Notes: generated from the letters alone by a model not told the origin. Numbered from the stretch's first letter, positions 54,192-62,523 are shown. The stretch is DNA of 64,000 bases from Comamonas testosteroni (GCF_000761245.1 NZ_AWOR01000110.1:62001-126000), one strand, 5' to 3'. A program made the numbers and translations.

Positions 54192-55385
54192 ATGTCCGCC
54201 ATCGAGCTTTCCCGCCGCGCCCAACGCATCGAGCCTTTTTACGTCATGGAAATGGCCAAGCACGCGCAGGAAGTGGCCCGCCAGTCCAGCGCCAGCGGCA
54301 CGCCCATGATCTATCTGAACATCGGCGAGCCGGACTTCAGCGCCCCGCCCCTGGTGCAGGAAGCCGCAGAACGCGCGATTCGCGCAGGCCGCACGCAATA
54401 CACCCAGGCACCGGGCCTGCCCGAGCTGCGCGAGCGCATCAGCGCCTGGTACGCCAGCCGCTTCGGCGTGGACGTGCCGGCGCGCCGCATCATCGTCACG
54501 GCCGGCGCCTCGGCCGCGCTGCAGCTGGCCTGCCTGGCACTGATCGACGACGGCGACGAGGTGCTGATGCCCGACCCCAGCTACCCCTGCAACCGGCACT
54601 TTGTCTCGGCGGCCGAGGGCAAGCCGGTGCTCATCCCCTCCTCGGCGGCAGAGCGCTTTCAACTCAGCGCTGCCAAGGTCGAAGCGGCCTGGGGCGAGCG
54701 CACGCGCGGCGTGATGCTGGCCTCGCCCTCCAACCCCACGGGCACCTCGATTGCGCCCGACGAGCTGCGTCGCATTCACGAAGTCGTGCGCGCCAAAGGC
54801 GGGCTGACCATCGTCGACGAAATCTATCTGGGCCTGTCGCATGACGAAGCCTTCGGCCAATCGGCCCTGAAGCTGGGCGACGACATCATCTCCATCAACA
54901 GCTTCAGCAAATACTTCAATATGACGGGCTGGCGCCTGGGCTGGATGGTGGTGCCCGAATCGCTGGTCGCGCCCATCGAGATGCTGGCCCAGCATCTGTT
55001 CATCTGCGCCAGCACCGTGTCGCAATATGCGGCCCTGGCCTGCTTCGAGCCCGAAAGCATTGCCGAATACGAACGCCGCCGCGCCGAGTTCAAGGCGCGC
55101 CGCGACTATTTCATCCCGGCTCTCGAATCGATCGGCCTGCCCGTGCCCGTCAAGCCCGACGGCGCCTTCTACGCCTGGGCCGACTGCCGCGCTGCCGCCG
55201 AAAAGCTCGGGGTCAAGGGCAGCTGGGACTTTGCCTATGCGCTGATGAACCAGGCACACCTGGCCATCACCCCCGGCCGCGACTTTGGTCAGGCCGAGAC
55301 GGCGAACTATGTGCGCTTTTCCACCGCCAGCTCCATGGAGCAGCTGCAAGAAGCGATTGCACGTCTGAAGAAGCTTCTTGCCTAA
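54192..55385 (+). CDS. PLP-dependent class I/II aminotransferase
   Basis: 397 residues from ATG 54192. NIGEPDFSAPP, TQAPGLPELRERIS, ASPSNPTGTSI and VDEIYLGL are fold type I motifs; the Schiff-base Lys is 240 in SINSFSKYFNMTGWRLGW. Substrate not certain: aspartate/aromatic or alanine-type transaminase. It begins 207 nt after nusB and ends 7 nt before ybgC's ATG, so it may lead into ybgC-tolQRA. Confidence 0.9.
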   Translation: MSAIELSRRAQRIEPFYVMEMAKHAQEVARQSSASGTPMIYLNIGEPDFSAPPLVQEAAERAIRAGRTQYTQAPGLPELRERISAWYASRFGVDVPARRIIVTAGASAALQLACLALIDDGDEVLMPDPSYPCNRHFVSAAEGKPVLIPSSAAERFQLSAAKVEAAWGERTRGVMLASPSNPTGTSIAPDELRRIHEVVRAKGGLTIVDEIYLGLSHDEAFGQSALKLGDDIISINSFSKYFNMTGWRLGWMVVPESLVAPIEMLAQHLFICASTVSQYAALACFEPESIAEYERRRAEFKARRDYFIPALESIGLPVPVKPDGAFYAWADCRAAAEKLGVKGSWDFAYALMNQAHLAITPGRDFGQAETANYVRFSTASSMEQLQEAIARLKKLLA

Positions 55386-55392
55386 AACAGTG

Positions 55393-55965
55393 ATGACACA
55401 GAGCACGCAGGAATCCCTGGCACCGGAAACTGACGCCCCCCAAGCCCGTGATGCCAAGCAAGAGCCGCCTCGCAGCATGGGCTGCCCCAGCGAAGGCATC
55501 GTCCCCCTTGGGGGGTGCCCTGCGAGGGAAAGCAACGCAGTTGCTCAGGGGAGATTCGCTTTCCCGATGCGCGTCTACTGGGAAGACACCGACACGGGCG
55601 GCGTCGTGTTCTATGCCAACTATCTGAAGTTCTTCGAGCGTGCCCGCACCGAGTGGTTGCGCTCGCTGGGCATCGCCCAGCAAAAGCTGCGGGAACAAAC
55701 CGGCGGCATCTTTGTCGTAACGTCTGCGCAGCTTGAATATCTGCACCCGGCCCGACTCGATGACCAACTCTTTGTTACCGCTAGCTTGAAAAGTGCCGGC
55801 CGCGCTTCGCTCACAATCGAGCAGCAGGCGCTGCTGGTCCACTCCAACAGTCAAGCCCAAGAGCCCACGCCACTGTGCACGGGCTCCATCCGAATTGGAT
55901 GGGTGGATGGCACAACCATGCGCCCCGCGAGAATTCCGAACCATATCCTGGAGCAACTTTCATGA
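55393..55965 (+). CDS. ybgC: Acyl-CoA thioesterase YbgC with repeat-derived N-terminal extension
   Basis: 190 residues if ATG 55393 is used; only about 132 from ATG 55567, the size of usual YbgC. The hotdog core begins MRVYWEDTDTGGVVFYANYLKFFERARTEW, with the catalytic Asp. The extra 58 residues (QEPPRSMGCPSEGIVPLGG...) are largely encoded by the REP-like element at 55471-55515. GGGGAG lies 15 nt before ATG 55567, so the shorter form is also possible. YbgC sits first in tol-pal clusters; here it overlaps tolQ (ATGA). Confidence 0.85.
   Translation: MTQSTQESLAPETDAPQARDAKQEPPRSMGCPSEGIVPLGGCPARESNAVAQGRFAFPMRVYWEDTDTGGVVFYANYLKFFERARTEWLRSLGIAQQKLREQTGGIFVVTSAQLEYLHPARLDDQLFVTASLKSAGRASLTIEQQALLVHSNSQAQEPTPLCTGSIRIGWVDGTTMRPARIPNHILEQLS
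55471..55515 (+). repeat. REP-like interspersed element, copy B, inside the ybgC reading frame
   Basis: CGCAGCATGGGCTGCCC, AGCGAAGGCAT and CGTCCCCCTTGGGGG: nearly the reverse complement of the element at 51366-51412. It has no stop codon in the ybgC frame and so prolongs that frame upstream. Confidence 0.75.
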
Positions 55966-56666
55966 ACTCCCAAGACATGTCCATCCTCAGCCTCATCATG
56001 CAGGCCAGCTGGGTGGTGCAACTGGTCATGCTGATCCTGGTGATCGCATCCATAGCGAGCTGGGCCACCATTTTCCGCAAGGCCCAGACCTTGAAGCGCG
56101 TGCGCTCGCTCAACGACAACTTCGAGCAGGACTTCTGGTCGGGCACCAGTCTCAACGACCTCTACGCCTCTGCCGCGCAGAACGCCAAGACCGGCGGCCC
56201 CATGGAGCGCATCTTTGCCAGTGGCATGCGCGAGTACCAGAAGCTGCGCGAGCGCCGCATCGGCGATGTCGCCACGCTGATGGACGGCACGCGCCGAGCC
56301 ATGCGCGCGAGCTTTCAGCGCGAACTCGACGAGATCGAATCCGGCCTGTCCTTTCTCGGCACCGTGGCCTCGGTCTCGCCCTACGTCGGCCTGTTCGGCA
56401 CCGTGTGGGGCGTGATGCACGCCTTCACCGGCTTTGCCAACATGGAGCAGATCACGCTGGCCACCGTGGCCCCCGGCATTGCCGAAGCCCTGGTCGCCAC
56501 CGCCATGGGTCTGTTTGCGGCCATCCCCGCCGTGACGGCCTATAACCGCTACGCCCACCACATCGACCGCATCGCCAGCCAGGAGGAGACCTTCATCGAG
56601 GAGTTCTCCAATATCTTGCAGCGCAATGTCGGCTCCACCGCCAGCGGCTCCGCCTCCGGCCATTGA
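55962..56666 (+). CDS. tolQ: Tol-Pal system inner-membrane protein TolQ
   Basis: 234 residues from ATG 55962, overlapping the ybgC stop (ATGA). Three TM helices (SWVVQLVMLILVIASIASWATIF; SFLGTVASVSPYVGLFGTVWGVM; and EALVATAMGLFAAIPAVTAY) and TolQ/ExbB signatures. It forms the proton-driven motor with TolR and TolA for outer-membrane constriction at division. Confidence 0.97.
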   Translation: MNSQDMSILSLIMQASWVVQLVMLILVIASIASWATIFRKAQTLKRVRSLNDNFEQDFWSGTSLNDLYASAAQNAKTGGPMERIFASGMREYQKLRERRIGDVATLMDGTRRAMRASFQRELDEIESGLSFLGTVASVSPYVGLFGTVWGVMHAFTGFANMEQITLATVAPGIAEALVATAMGLFAAIPAVTAYNRYAHHIDRIASQEETFIEEFSNILQRNVGSTASGSASGH

Positions 56667-56715
56667 GATGAAACTGTTCCCGAGTCGCTTCAGGCCTCTG
56701 GCCTTGACAGGGCAC

Positions 56716-56731
56716 AAGGCCCGCGGGCCTT
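56716..56731. other. Palindrome in the 144-bp tolQ-tolR gap
   Basis: AAGGCCC-GC-GGGCCTT followed by T. It lies in an unusually wide gap between tolQ and tolR and could act as a weak attenuator or processing site. Confidence 0.4.
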
Positions 56732-56810
56732 TGCACTGCGCCTCTGGATTGAAACTTGCACAAGCAGGACGGCTGCGCGCCAAGCAGCCTATTTGTAAGG
56801 AGTGTGATCC

Positions 56811-57242
56811 ATGCCAGCCATGAGTTCACGCGGTCGCAATCGCCGCACCGTCAACGAAATCAATATGGTGCCCTTCATCGACGTGATGCTGGTGCTGCTC
56901 ATCATCTTCATGGTGACGGCCCCCATGCTCACGCCCGGCTCCATCAACGTCCCCAGCGCAGGCAAGTCCTCGCGCCCACCGACCAAGAACATTGCCTATG
57001 TGCTGCTCGACAAGGATGGCAGCATCCAGTTCAAGAACGGCAGCAACACCCAGACCATCAAGCTCGACGACCTCAAGGGTCTGGCCCAGTCCTGGCAGCA
57101 AGGCCAGGGCGAGGACAGCGCCATCCAGATCATCGCCGACAAGGGTCTGCCTTTTGACGACGTCATGAAGGCGCACACCACGCTGTCCAAGGCTGGCGTC
57201 AAGCGCATAGCCTTCGGCGTCGTTTCCTCTTCCAGCAATTGA
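56811..57242 (+). CDS. tolR: Tol-Pal system protein TolR
   Basis: 143 residues with an AAGGAG site. A single TM helix near the N-terminus contains the conserved motor Asp (EINMVPFIDVMLVLLIIFMV). The periplasmic part ends GVKRIAFGVVSS. Partner of TolQ in the proton channel. tolA follows after 77 nt. Confidence 0.96.
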   Translation: MPAMSSRGRNRRTVNEINMVPFIDVMLVLLIIFMVTAPMLTPGSINVPSAGKSSRPPTKNIAYVLLDKDGSIQFKNGSNTQTIKLDDLKGLAQSWQQGQGEDSAIQIIADKGLPFDDVMKAHTTLSKAGVKRIAFGVVSSSSN

Positions 57243-57319
57243 CCCCCTACATGAAGCTCTGCCGCCAGCCGCGACTTTGATGTCTTGAAGCCGTAGCCCG
57301 CGCAGACCACCAATTCACC

Positions 57320-58468
57320 ATGCCTAACCAGCAAGATCGCGATCAATTTGCCCCGCCCCGCCCCAAAGGCCGGGCGCGCTCATGGTCGCTCGCCCTGGCC
57401 GCGCACGGGTTGCTGATCGCGGCCCTGCTGTGGACGGTGCGCCCCCCCAAGGAAGCCGACGAAGCCATGGTCGAAGCCGAGGTCTGGAGCAGCTCCGCCC
57501 CGGCTTCCGCAGCCGCCGTGACACCGCCGCCTGCCGCTGCGGAGCCCACGCCGGAGCCAGCCCCGGCTCCCGAGCCGCCACCTCCTCCGCCGGAGCCCGT
57601 GGTGGCACCGCTGCCTCCTCCTGCTCCTGCCCCCAAGGTCCAAGCCCCTGACGACGATCATGAGGCCGAGATTGCCCTGGCCAAAAAGAAAAAGCAGGAG
57701 CAGCTGAAGAAGGAAAAGGCCGAGCAGGAAGCGCGCGAACAGCGGGAAAAAGAGCGCAAGGAAAAAGCCGAGAAGGACAAGGCCGAAAAGGAAAAGGCCG
57801 AAAAGGCGCAGCTGGAAAAGCAAAAGGCCGAGAAGGCTGAAAAAGCCGAAAAGGAACGCAAGGAAAAGCTCGAGCACGAGAAAAAGGAAAAGGCTGAAAA
57901 GGCCGACAAGGCGGCCAAGGACAAGGCCGATAAGGAAAAAGCGGAAAAGGCTGAGAAAGAGAAAGCCGAGAAAGCTGCCAAGGACAAGGCTGCCAGGGAA
58001 AAGGCCGACAAGGAAAAAGCAGCCAAGGAAGCCAAGGAGAAGGCGGCCAGGGACGCCAGGGATGCCAAGGCAGCCGATGATCGCCGCAAGGCCGAGCTGG
58101 CACGCCTGCAAGGGCTGGCCGGCGGCTCCGGCGGCAGCGATCAGTCCGGCAGCGGCGGCAGCCGCACGGGCGGTGCGGGCAGCAGTGCCAGCGGCGGTCC
58201 CTCGGCGGGTTATGCGGCCAAAGTGGCAGCGCGCGTCAAGCCCAACATCGTCTACCCCGATGCGGTCAGCGGCAATCCGCGTGCCGAGGTTCGCGTGCGC
58301 ACGGCACCGGACGGCACCATCACCAGTGCCACGATCTCCAAGTCCAGCGGCAACGCGGCCTGGGATGAGGCCGTGGTCCGCGCCCTGCACAAGACCGACA
58401 AGCTGCCGCGCGATATCGACGGCAAGGTGCCCTCGGATCTGGTCATAGGCTTCAGACCCCAGGACTGA
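57320..58468 (+). CDS. tolA: Cell-envelope integrity protein TolA
   Basis: 382 residues. N-terminal TM (SLALAAHGLLIAALLWTV) after a basic leader, a Pro/Ala stretch, then a Lys/Ala/Glu coiled-coil domain (about 110-255) of the KAEKEKAEKA type, a Gly/Ser hinge, and the C-terminal TonB-like domain (YAAKVAARVKPNIVYPDAVSG, ATISKSSGNAAWDEAVVRAL). Spans the periplasm to contact Pal. A terminator follows at 58497; tolB and pal are not next to it. Confidence 0.95.
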   Translation: MPNQQDRDQFAPPRPKGRARSWSLALAAHGLLIAALLWTVRPPKEADEAMVEAEVWSSSAPASAAAVTPPPAAAEPTPEPAPAPEPPPPPPEPVVAPLPPPAPAPKVQAPDDDHEAEIALAKKKKQEQLKKEKAEQEAREQREKERKEKAEKDKAEKEKAEKAQLEKQKAEKAEKAEKERKEKLEHEKKEKAEKADKAAKDKADKEKAEKAEKEKAEKAAKDKAAREKADKEKAAKEAKEKAARDARDAKAADDRRKAELARLQGLAGGSGGSDQSGSGGSRTGGAGSSASGGPSAGYAAKVAARVKPNIVYPDAVSGNPRAEVRVRTAPDGTITSATISKSSGNAAWDEAVVRALHKTDKLPRDIDGKVPSDLVIGFRPQD

Positions 58469-58496
58469 CGCGGGACTGCTCCCCGCGCTGTCCCCC

Positions 58497-58529
58497 AAGC
58501 CCCGCAGGCATGGCCTTCGGGGCTTTTTT
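58497..58529 (+). terminator. Rho-independent terminator after tolA
   Basis: AAGCCCCG/CGGGGCTT stem with a 13-nt loop and a run of Ts. It ends the ybgC-tolQRA transcript. Confidence 0.85.
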
Positions 58530-58659
58530 ACTTGTGGCCATTCCGCAACGCACCGAGCTGCACGGCTTGCGCCGCCGCCCGCCAGTCCATAGCATGCCTT
58601 TCTTTGCCGCACTCCATGCAGGATTGCGCGCCTCACCCACTCACGCAAAGGAGAGAGCC

Positions 58660-58701
58660 ATGTCCCAGACGACAAATCCCTTTGCAGTCGTGCACGCCTA
58701 A
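58660..58701 (+). other. 13-codon micro-ORF with strong ribosome site upstream of rtcB2
   Basis: AAAGGAGAGAGCC ATG begins a 13-codon frame (MSQTTNPFAVVHA) that ends at TAA. The ribosome site is better than that of rtcB2. It may be a leader peptide or the stub of a lost gene. The rest of 58530-58859 shows no gene. Confidence 0.35.
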
Positions 58702-58859
58702 AGCCTTCTAGCGCTTCCCGCCACGCTGCAGACCCTGGCCGGCCCATGGAACAACATGGAGTCAGGCTTTGCGCTGCGCGTGAATTCCCGGATGCCTCCT
58801 GGCCGAGCATGTCGCGACTGCCCCATCGCTGATTTCATGCATTCGACCAAGGGCCATTC

Positions 58860-60014
58860 ATGGGCAATTCTTTTTCGGACACCTATATCAAGGTGTTCGC
58901 CAACCGCAGCGTCTGGATCGAGGACGCTGCCATCCAGCAACTTCACACCACCGCCGCCAATCTGGACGGCATCCGCGCCGCAGTGGGTCTTCCCGACCTG
59001 CATCCGGGCCGGGGCTATCCCGTGGGCGCGGCCTTCTTCTCGACAGAACGCTTCTACCCGGCCCTGGTCGGCGGCGACATAGGCTGCGGCATGTCCCTGT
59101 ACGCGACCAGCCTGGCCGTGCACAGGACTTCGGGCGCCAAGCTCGAAAAAGCCGTGGGCAATATCGACGGCCCTCTGCCCCAGGAACTGCTGGAGACCGC
59201 GGACATGGAGCAGTTGCAGCAGATCGCGCAGACCAGCGGTGTCGCCGATCTGGCCTATCTGCTGCAGAGTCTGGGCACCATCGGCGGCGGCAACCACTTT
59301 GCCGAACTGCAGCAGGTCGAGACCCTCTATGAGGAAGGCGCGCTCGACAAAAAGCGCGTGCACCTCATGGTGCACAGCGGCTCGCGCGGCCTTGGCGGCT
59401 CCATCCTGCGTGAGCATGTGCAGCGCTTCAGCCACGACGGTCTGGCCGCCGGCAGCGAAGCCGCACGGCAATACCTGCTGCAGCACGATGCCGCCATCGA
59501 CTATGCCCAGCTCAACCGCCGCAGCATCGCCCAGCGCCTGCTGCGTGCGATCCGCACCCAGGGCGAGGCCGTGCTCGACATCACGCACAACCATGTGCTG
59601 CCCCACCACTGGCAGGGCCAGGACGGCTTTCTGCACCGCAAGGGCGCCACGCCGGCGGACCGGGGTCTGGTCGTCATTCCGGGCTCGCGCGGCGACTACA
59701 GCTATCTGGTGCGGCCCGTCGCCGGGCGGCACGAGGCCCTGGATTCGCTGGCCCACGGCGCCGGCCGCAAATGGGCGCGCACGGACTGCATGGGCCGGCT
59801 GCGGCCCCGCTTCACGCTGGACGAGCTGCTGCGCACGCGCTTCGGCAGCGCCGTGGTCTGCGCGGACCGCGAGCTGGTCTACGAGGAGGCCCCCCAGGCC
59901 TACAAGGATGTGGACTCCGTGGTCGCCAGCCTGCAGCAAGCCGGCCTGGTGGAGCTTGTCGCGCGTCTCAAGCCCCTGCTGACCTACAAGAAGGGGGGCA
60001 TGCAATGCTGCTGA
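58860..60014 (+). CDS. RtcB-family RNA ligase, RtcB2 class
   Basis: 384 residues, about 25 shorter than E. coli RtcB. It joins RNA 2',3'-cyclic phosphate or 3'-phosphate to 5'-OH ends. Metal ligands Asp73 and Cys76 (VGGDIGCGMS), Asn144/His145 (GGGNHF), His171 and His242/His244 are visible; His298 in LAHGAGRK is the guanylylated nucleophile. So it is likely active. Its stop overlaps the prfH start by 10 bp. No archease gene and no RtcR/RtcA are adjacent, unlike the E. coli rtcBA operon. The AAGGGCC before ATG 58860 is a modest ribosome site. Confidence 0.9.
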   Translation: MGNSFSDTYIKVFANRSVWIEDAAIQQLHTTAANLDGIRAAVGLPDLHPGRGYPVGAAFFSTERFYPALVGGDIGCGMSLYATSLAVHRTSGAKLEKAVGNIDGPLPQELLETADMEQLQQIAQTSGVADLAYLLQSLGTIGGGNHFAELQQVETLYEEGALDKKRVHLMVHSGSRGLGGSILREHVQRFSHDGLAAGSEAARQYLLQHDAAIDYAQLNRRSIAQRLLRAIRTQGEAVLDITHNHVLPHHWQGQDGFLHRKGATPADRGLVVIPGSRGDYSYLVRPVAGRHEALDSLAHGAGRKWARTDCMGRLRPRFTLDELLRTRFGSAVVCADRELVYEEAPQAYKDVDSVVASLQQAGLVELVARLKPLLTYKKGGMQCC

Positions 60015-60592
60015 TGCAACTGAGCTCCGCCCATGGCCCTGCCGAGTGCGAGTACGCGCTGCAGCTGACGCTGCGCAAGCTGCTGCAGGCCTGCGCGGCC
60101 GAGGACCTGGCCGTCGAGGTGCTGGAGGAGTCCCGCACCCCGGCCGGCTACAGGTCGGTACTGCTGCGCTGCGAGCGCGAGACGCCCGCCCTGCGCGAAT
60201 GGCTGGGCACCATCCAGTGGATCTTCGCCAGCCCCTTTCGGCCGCGGCATCCGCGCAAGAACTGGTTCGTCGCCGTGCAGCGCTGCGAGCCGCCGCGCCA
60301 ACTGGCCATGGACGGCGAGATCCTGTTCCAGTCCTGCAAGGCTTCGGGCAAGGGCGGCCAGCATGTCAACACCACGGACTCGGCCGTCCATGCCCTGCAT
60401 GTGCCCAGCGGGATTGCCGTCAAGGTCATGAGCGAGCGCAGCCAGCATGCCAACAAGCGACTGGCGCGCGAGCTGCTGGCCATCAAGCTGGCGCAGCACA
60501 ATGCGCGCAGCGAGGGGCAGGCGCAGCGCCTGCGCAGCCAGCAGCACTGGGAAGTCGAGCGCGGCCAGGCCGTCAAGGTCTTCCGCCTGTAA
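60005..60592 (+). CDS. prfH: PrfH, release-factor-like rescue protein
   Basis: 195 residues from ATG 60005 (AAGGGGGG upstream), overlapping rtcB2 by 10 bp; ATG 60014 is another possible start. Peptidyl-tRNA hydrolase motif GGQ at 117-119 (KASGKGGQHVNTTDSAVH). It has the release-factor domain 3 but no PxT/SPF-type stop-codon reading domain of normal RF1/RF2. PrfH with RtcB2 is reported to free peptides on ribosomes broken at the decoding centre so the cut can be religated. Confidence 0.9.
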   Translation: MLLMQLSSAHGPAECEYALQLTLRKLLQACAAEDLAVEVLEESRTPAGYRSVLLRCERETPALREWLGTIQWIFASPFRPRHPRKNWFVAVQRCEPPRQLAMDGEILFQSCKASGKGGQHVNTTDSAVHALHVPSGIAVKVMSERSQHANKRLARELLAIKLAQHNARSEGQAQRLRSQQHWEVERGQAVKVFRL

Positions 60593-60665
60593 GCGCCCCG
60601 TGACGACATTGCCGCCCGCCTCCCGAACGCAGGGGCGGCGGCAATGTCGCTGTGGCCCCGACCAC

Positions 60666-61427
60666 TCAGAAGCACAGATAGCCCCCCAGGGCCAGAAGAC
60701 TGAGCATCAGCAGCTTCCGGAAAAGCTCGGGCGAGAGTTTCTCGCGCAGCAGCTCGCCCCAGTGCATGCCGGCCAGAGCCGGAATCAGCATCAGGGCCGA
60801 AGCCAGCAGTCCCAGCCCCATCTCCTGCGCCTGCGCACCCAGGCCCTGTCCTTGCCAGAGCAAACCGGCCCCCAGGGCCAGCGTGGAGGTGGTAAAGCAC
60901 AGGCCCATGGCCTGCATGAGTGCGAAACGGGACAGGCCCAGCGACTGCAAAAAAGCCACGGCTGGCACGACAAAGACACCGGTCACCGCCGTGATGGCGC
61001 CCGTCAGCAGGCCGCATACCGCCCCCAGCCAGGCCTGGTGCGGCAGCGGCGTCTGCCAGCGCAGACCCGACAGCCCCCACAGGGCATACATCACCAGCGC
61101 CAGACCCAGGGCCGGCCTGGCCGCAGGCAGGCTGCCGACTCCGCCCCAAAGGGCCACGCCTCCGAGCGTGCCCAGCACGATGCCCAGCTGCATCCAGCCC
61201 AGACGCTGCAGCATGGGCCGCAAACCCGCCACAGGCCGCATCTGCACCAGATTCGTCACCAGCGACGGCAACAGCAGCAAGGCCGCCGCCTGCGCAGGCG
61301 GCATGAACACCGCCAGCAAGGCCATGGAAACCGTGGGCAGGCCCAGACCCACCACGCCCTTGACACAACCTGCCAGTCCAAACACGGCAATGGCTGCCGC
61401 AGCCATCCAGCCTTCGTTCCACATCAT
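60666..61427 (-). CDS. TauE/SafE-family sulfite/anion exporter
   Basis: 253 residues from ATG 61427 (a second in-frame ATG is at 61424). Eight hydrophobic helices. GLAGCVKGVVGLGLPTVSMAL near the N-terminus and GAITAVTGVFVVPAVAFLQSLG in the middle match the TauE/SafE repeat. Substrate unknown; relatives export sulfite or organosulfonates. Divergent from a LysR gene that probably controls it. Confidence 0.88.
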   Translation of the reverse strand: MMWNEGWMAAAAIAVFGLAGCVKGVVGLGLPTVSMALLAVFMPPAQAAALLLLPSLVTNLVQMRPVAGLRPMLQRLGWMQLGIVLGTLGGVALWGGVGSLPAARPALGLALVMYALWGLSGLRWQTPLPHQAWLGAVCGLLTGAITAVTGVFVVPAVAFLQSLGLSRFALMQAMGLCFTTSTLALGAGLLWQGQGLGAQAQEMGLGLLASALMLIPALAGMHWGELLREKLSPELFRKLLMLSLLALGGYLCF

Positions 61428-61492
61428 CAATCCTTCGTATCATCCGAACCTTTAGACACCGGCAAGATCCATTTTTCTCTTGCATGGCCCTG

Positions 61493-61531
61493 ATAATCCT
61501 TCGATACAGAACGCTTTACCAACGGGATTAT
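61493..61531. promoter_or_regulatory. Inverted repeat between TauE/SafE and LysR genes
   Basis: ATAATCC (61493-61499) and GGATTAT (61525-61531) spaced by 25 bp, in the divergent gap 61428-61569. Such split dyads are common LysR-type binding regions (inference). Confidence 0.4.
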
Positions 61532-61569
61532 TCAAATCCAGACTTCGTACAAACCTTAGGCTTGACCCC

Positions 61570-62475
61570 ATGCGCTTTGACCTGACCGACCTCCAGCTGT
61601 TTGTGCACATCCTCGACAGCGGCACGCTGACGGCAGCGGCACAGCGCAGCCATCTCACGCTGGCCTCGGCCAGCGAGCGCGTGCGCGGCATGGAGGCGCT
61701 TCTGGGCACGGCACTGCTCATTCGCAAGGCACGCGGCGTGCAGCCAACGGCTGCAGGCCACACCCTGGGCCAGCATGCGCGCCAGGTGCTCAGCCAGATG
61801 CAGCTGCTGCGCGGAGCCATGGGCGAATTCGGCGCCGGCCTGGCCGGGCAGATACGTTTGCGCGGCAATACCTCGGCCGTGCGCGAGCATCTGCCGCTGG
61901 CCGTCAGCGGCTTTCTGCGCCAGCACCCACAGATTGCACTGGAGCTGCAGGAATGCCCCAGCAGCGAAGTGCTGGCCGGACTGCGCCAGGGCCTGTGCGA
62001 TATCGGCGTGGCCGCCTGGGATGCCGAAGACAGCAGCGCCCTGGCAGGCCTGCACTGCCAGCCCTGGAGGCAGGACCCGCTGGCCGCCGCATTGCCGCTG
62101 GGCCATGCACTGGCCGGGCGCGCGCACCTTTCGCTGGCCGAGCTGCTGCACGAGAGCTGGGTCGGCCTGCCGCGCGAATCCGCCCTGCAGCAGCTGCTGC
62201 AGAAACAGGCCTTGCGGATCAATGACAGGCTGCTGCGCATGCAGGTCCAGCTGCAGCATTTCGAAGGTCTGTGCCAGCTCGTGGGCCAGGGCGTGGGCAT
62301 TGCCGTGCTGCCGCTGGCCGCCGTGCAGCGCCACGGTGGCGCCACTGGCGTGGCGGCCGTGCCGCTGTCCGACGCCTGGGCGCAGCGCCAGCTGCTGCTG
62401 TGCACGCCCGCCGCCACCGCATCGCTGTCATTGCCTGCGCGGCAGCTGCACGCGCAGCTGCTACAGACCGCGTAG
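61570..62475 (+). CDS. LysR-family transcriptional regulator
   Basis: 301 residues from ATG 61570. HTH at the N-terminus (FDLTDLQLFVHILDSGTLTAAAQRSHLTLASASERVRGMEALLG) and a LysR substrate-binding domain (about 90-295). Divergent from the TauE/SafE gene with a 142-bp shared regulatory gap, so that is its likeliest target. Effector unknown. Confidence 0.9.
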   Translation: MRFDLTDLQLFVHILDSGTLTAAAQRSHLTLASASERVRGMEALLGTALLIRKARGVQPTAAGHTLGQHARQVLSQMQLLRGAMGEFGAGLAGQIRLRGNTSAVREHLPLAVSGFLRQHPQIALELQECPSSEVLAGLRQGLCDIGVAAWDAEDSSALAGLHCQPWRQDPLAAALPLGHALAGRAHLSLAELLHESWVGLPRESALQQLLQKQALRINDRLLRMQVQLQHFEGLCQLVGQGVGIAVLPLAAVQRHGGATGVAAVPLSDAWAQRQLLLCTPAATASLSLPARQLHAQLLQTA

Positions 62476-62523
62476 CCTTAGCAAGCCACGGTGAAAAGCG
62501 CTATGCGGGACAATAGCGCCATC

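Noticed and set aside
58700-58859. Sigma-54 promoter before rtcB2
   Set aside because: GG and GC pairs near TGGAGTCAGG-CTTTGC and TGGCCGAGC-ATGTCGC are off the required spacing by one, and no RtcR-type activator is adjacent.
58698-60005. Minus-strand frame opposite rtcB2
   Set aside because: Antisense shadow; RtcB metal and nucleophile residues are all on the plus strand.
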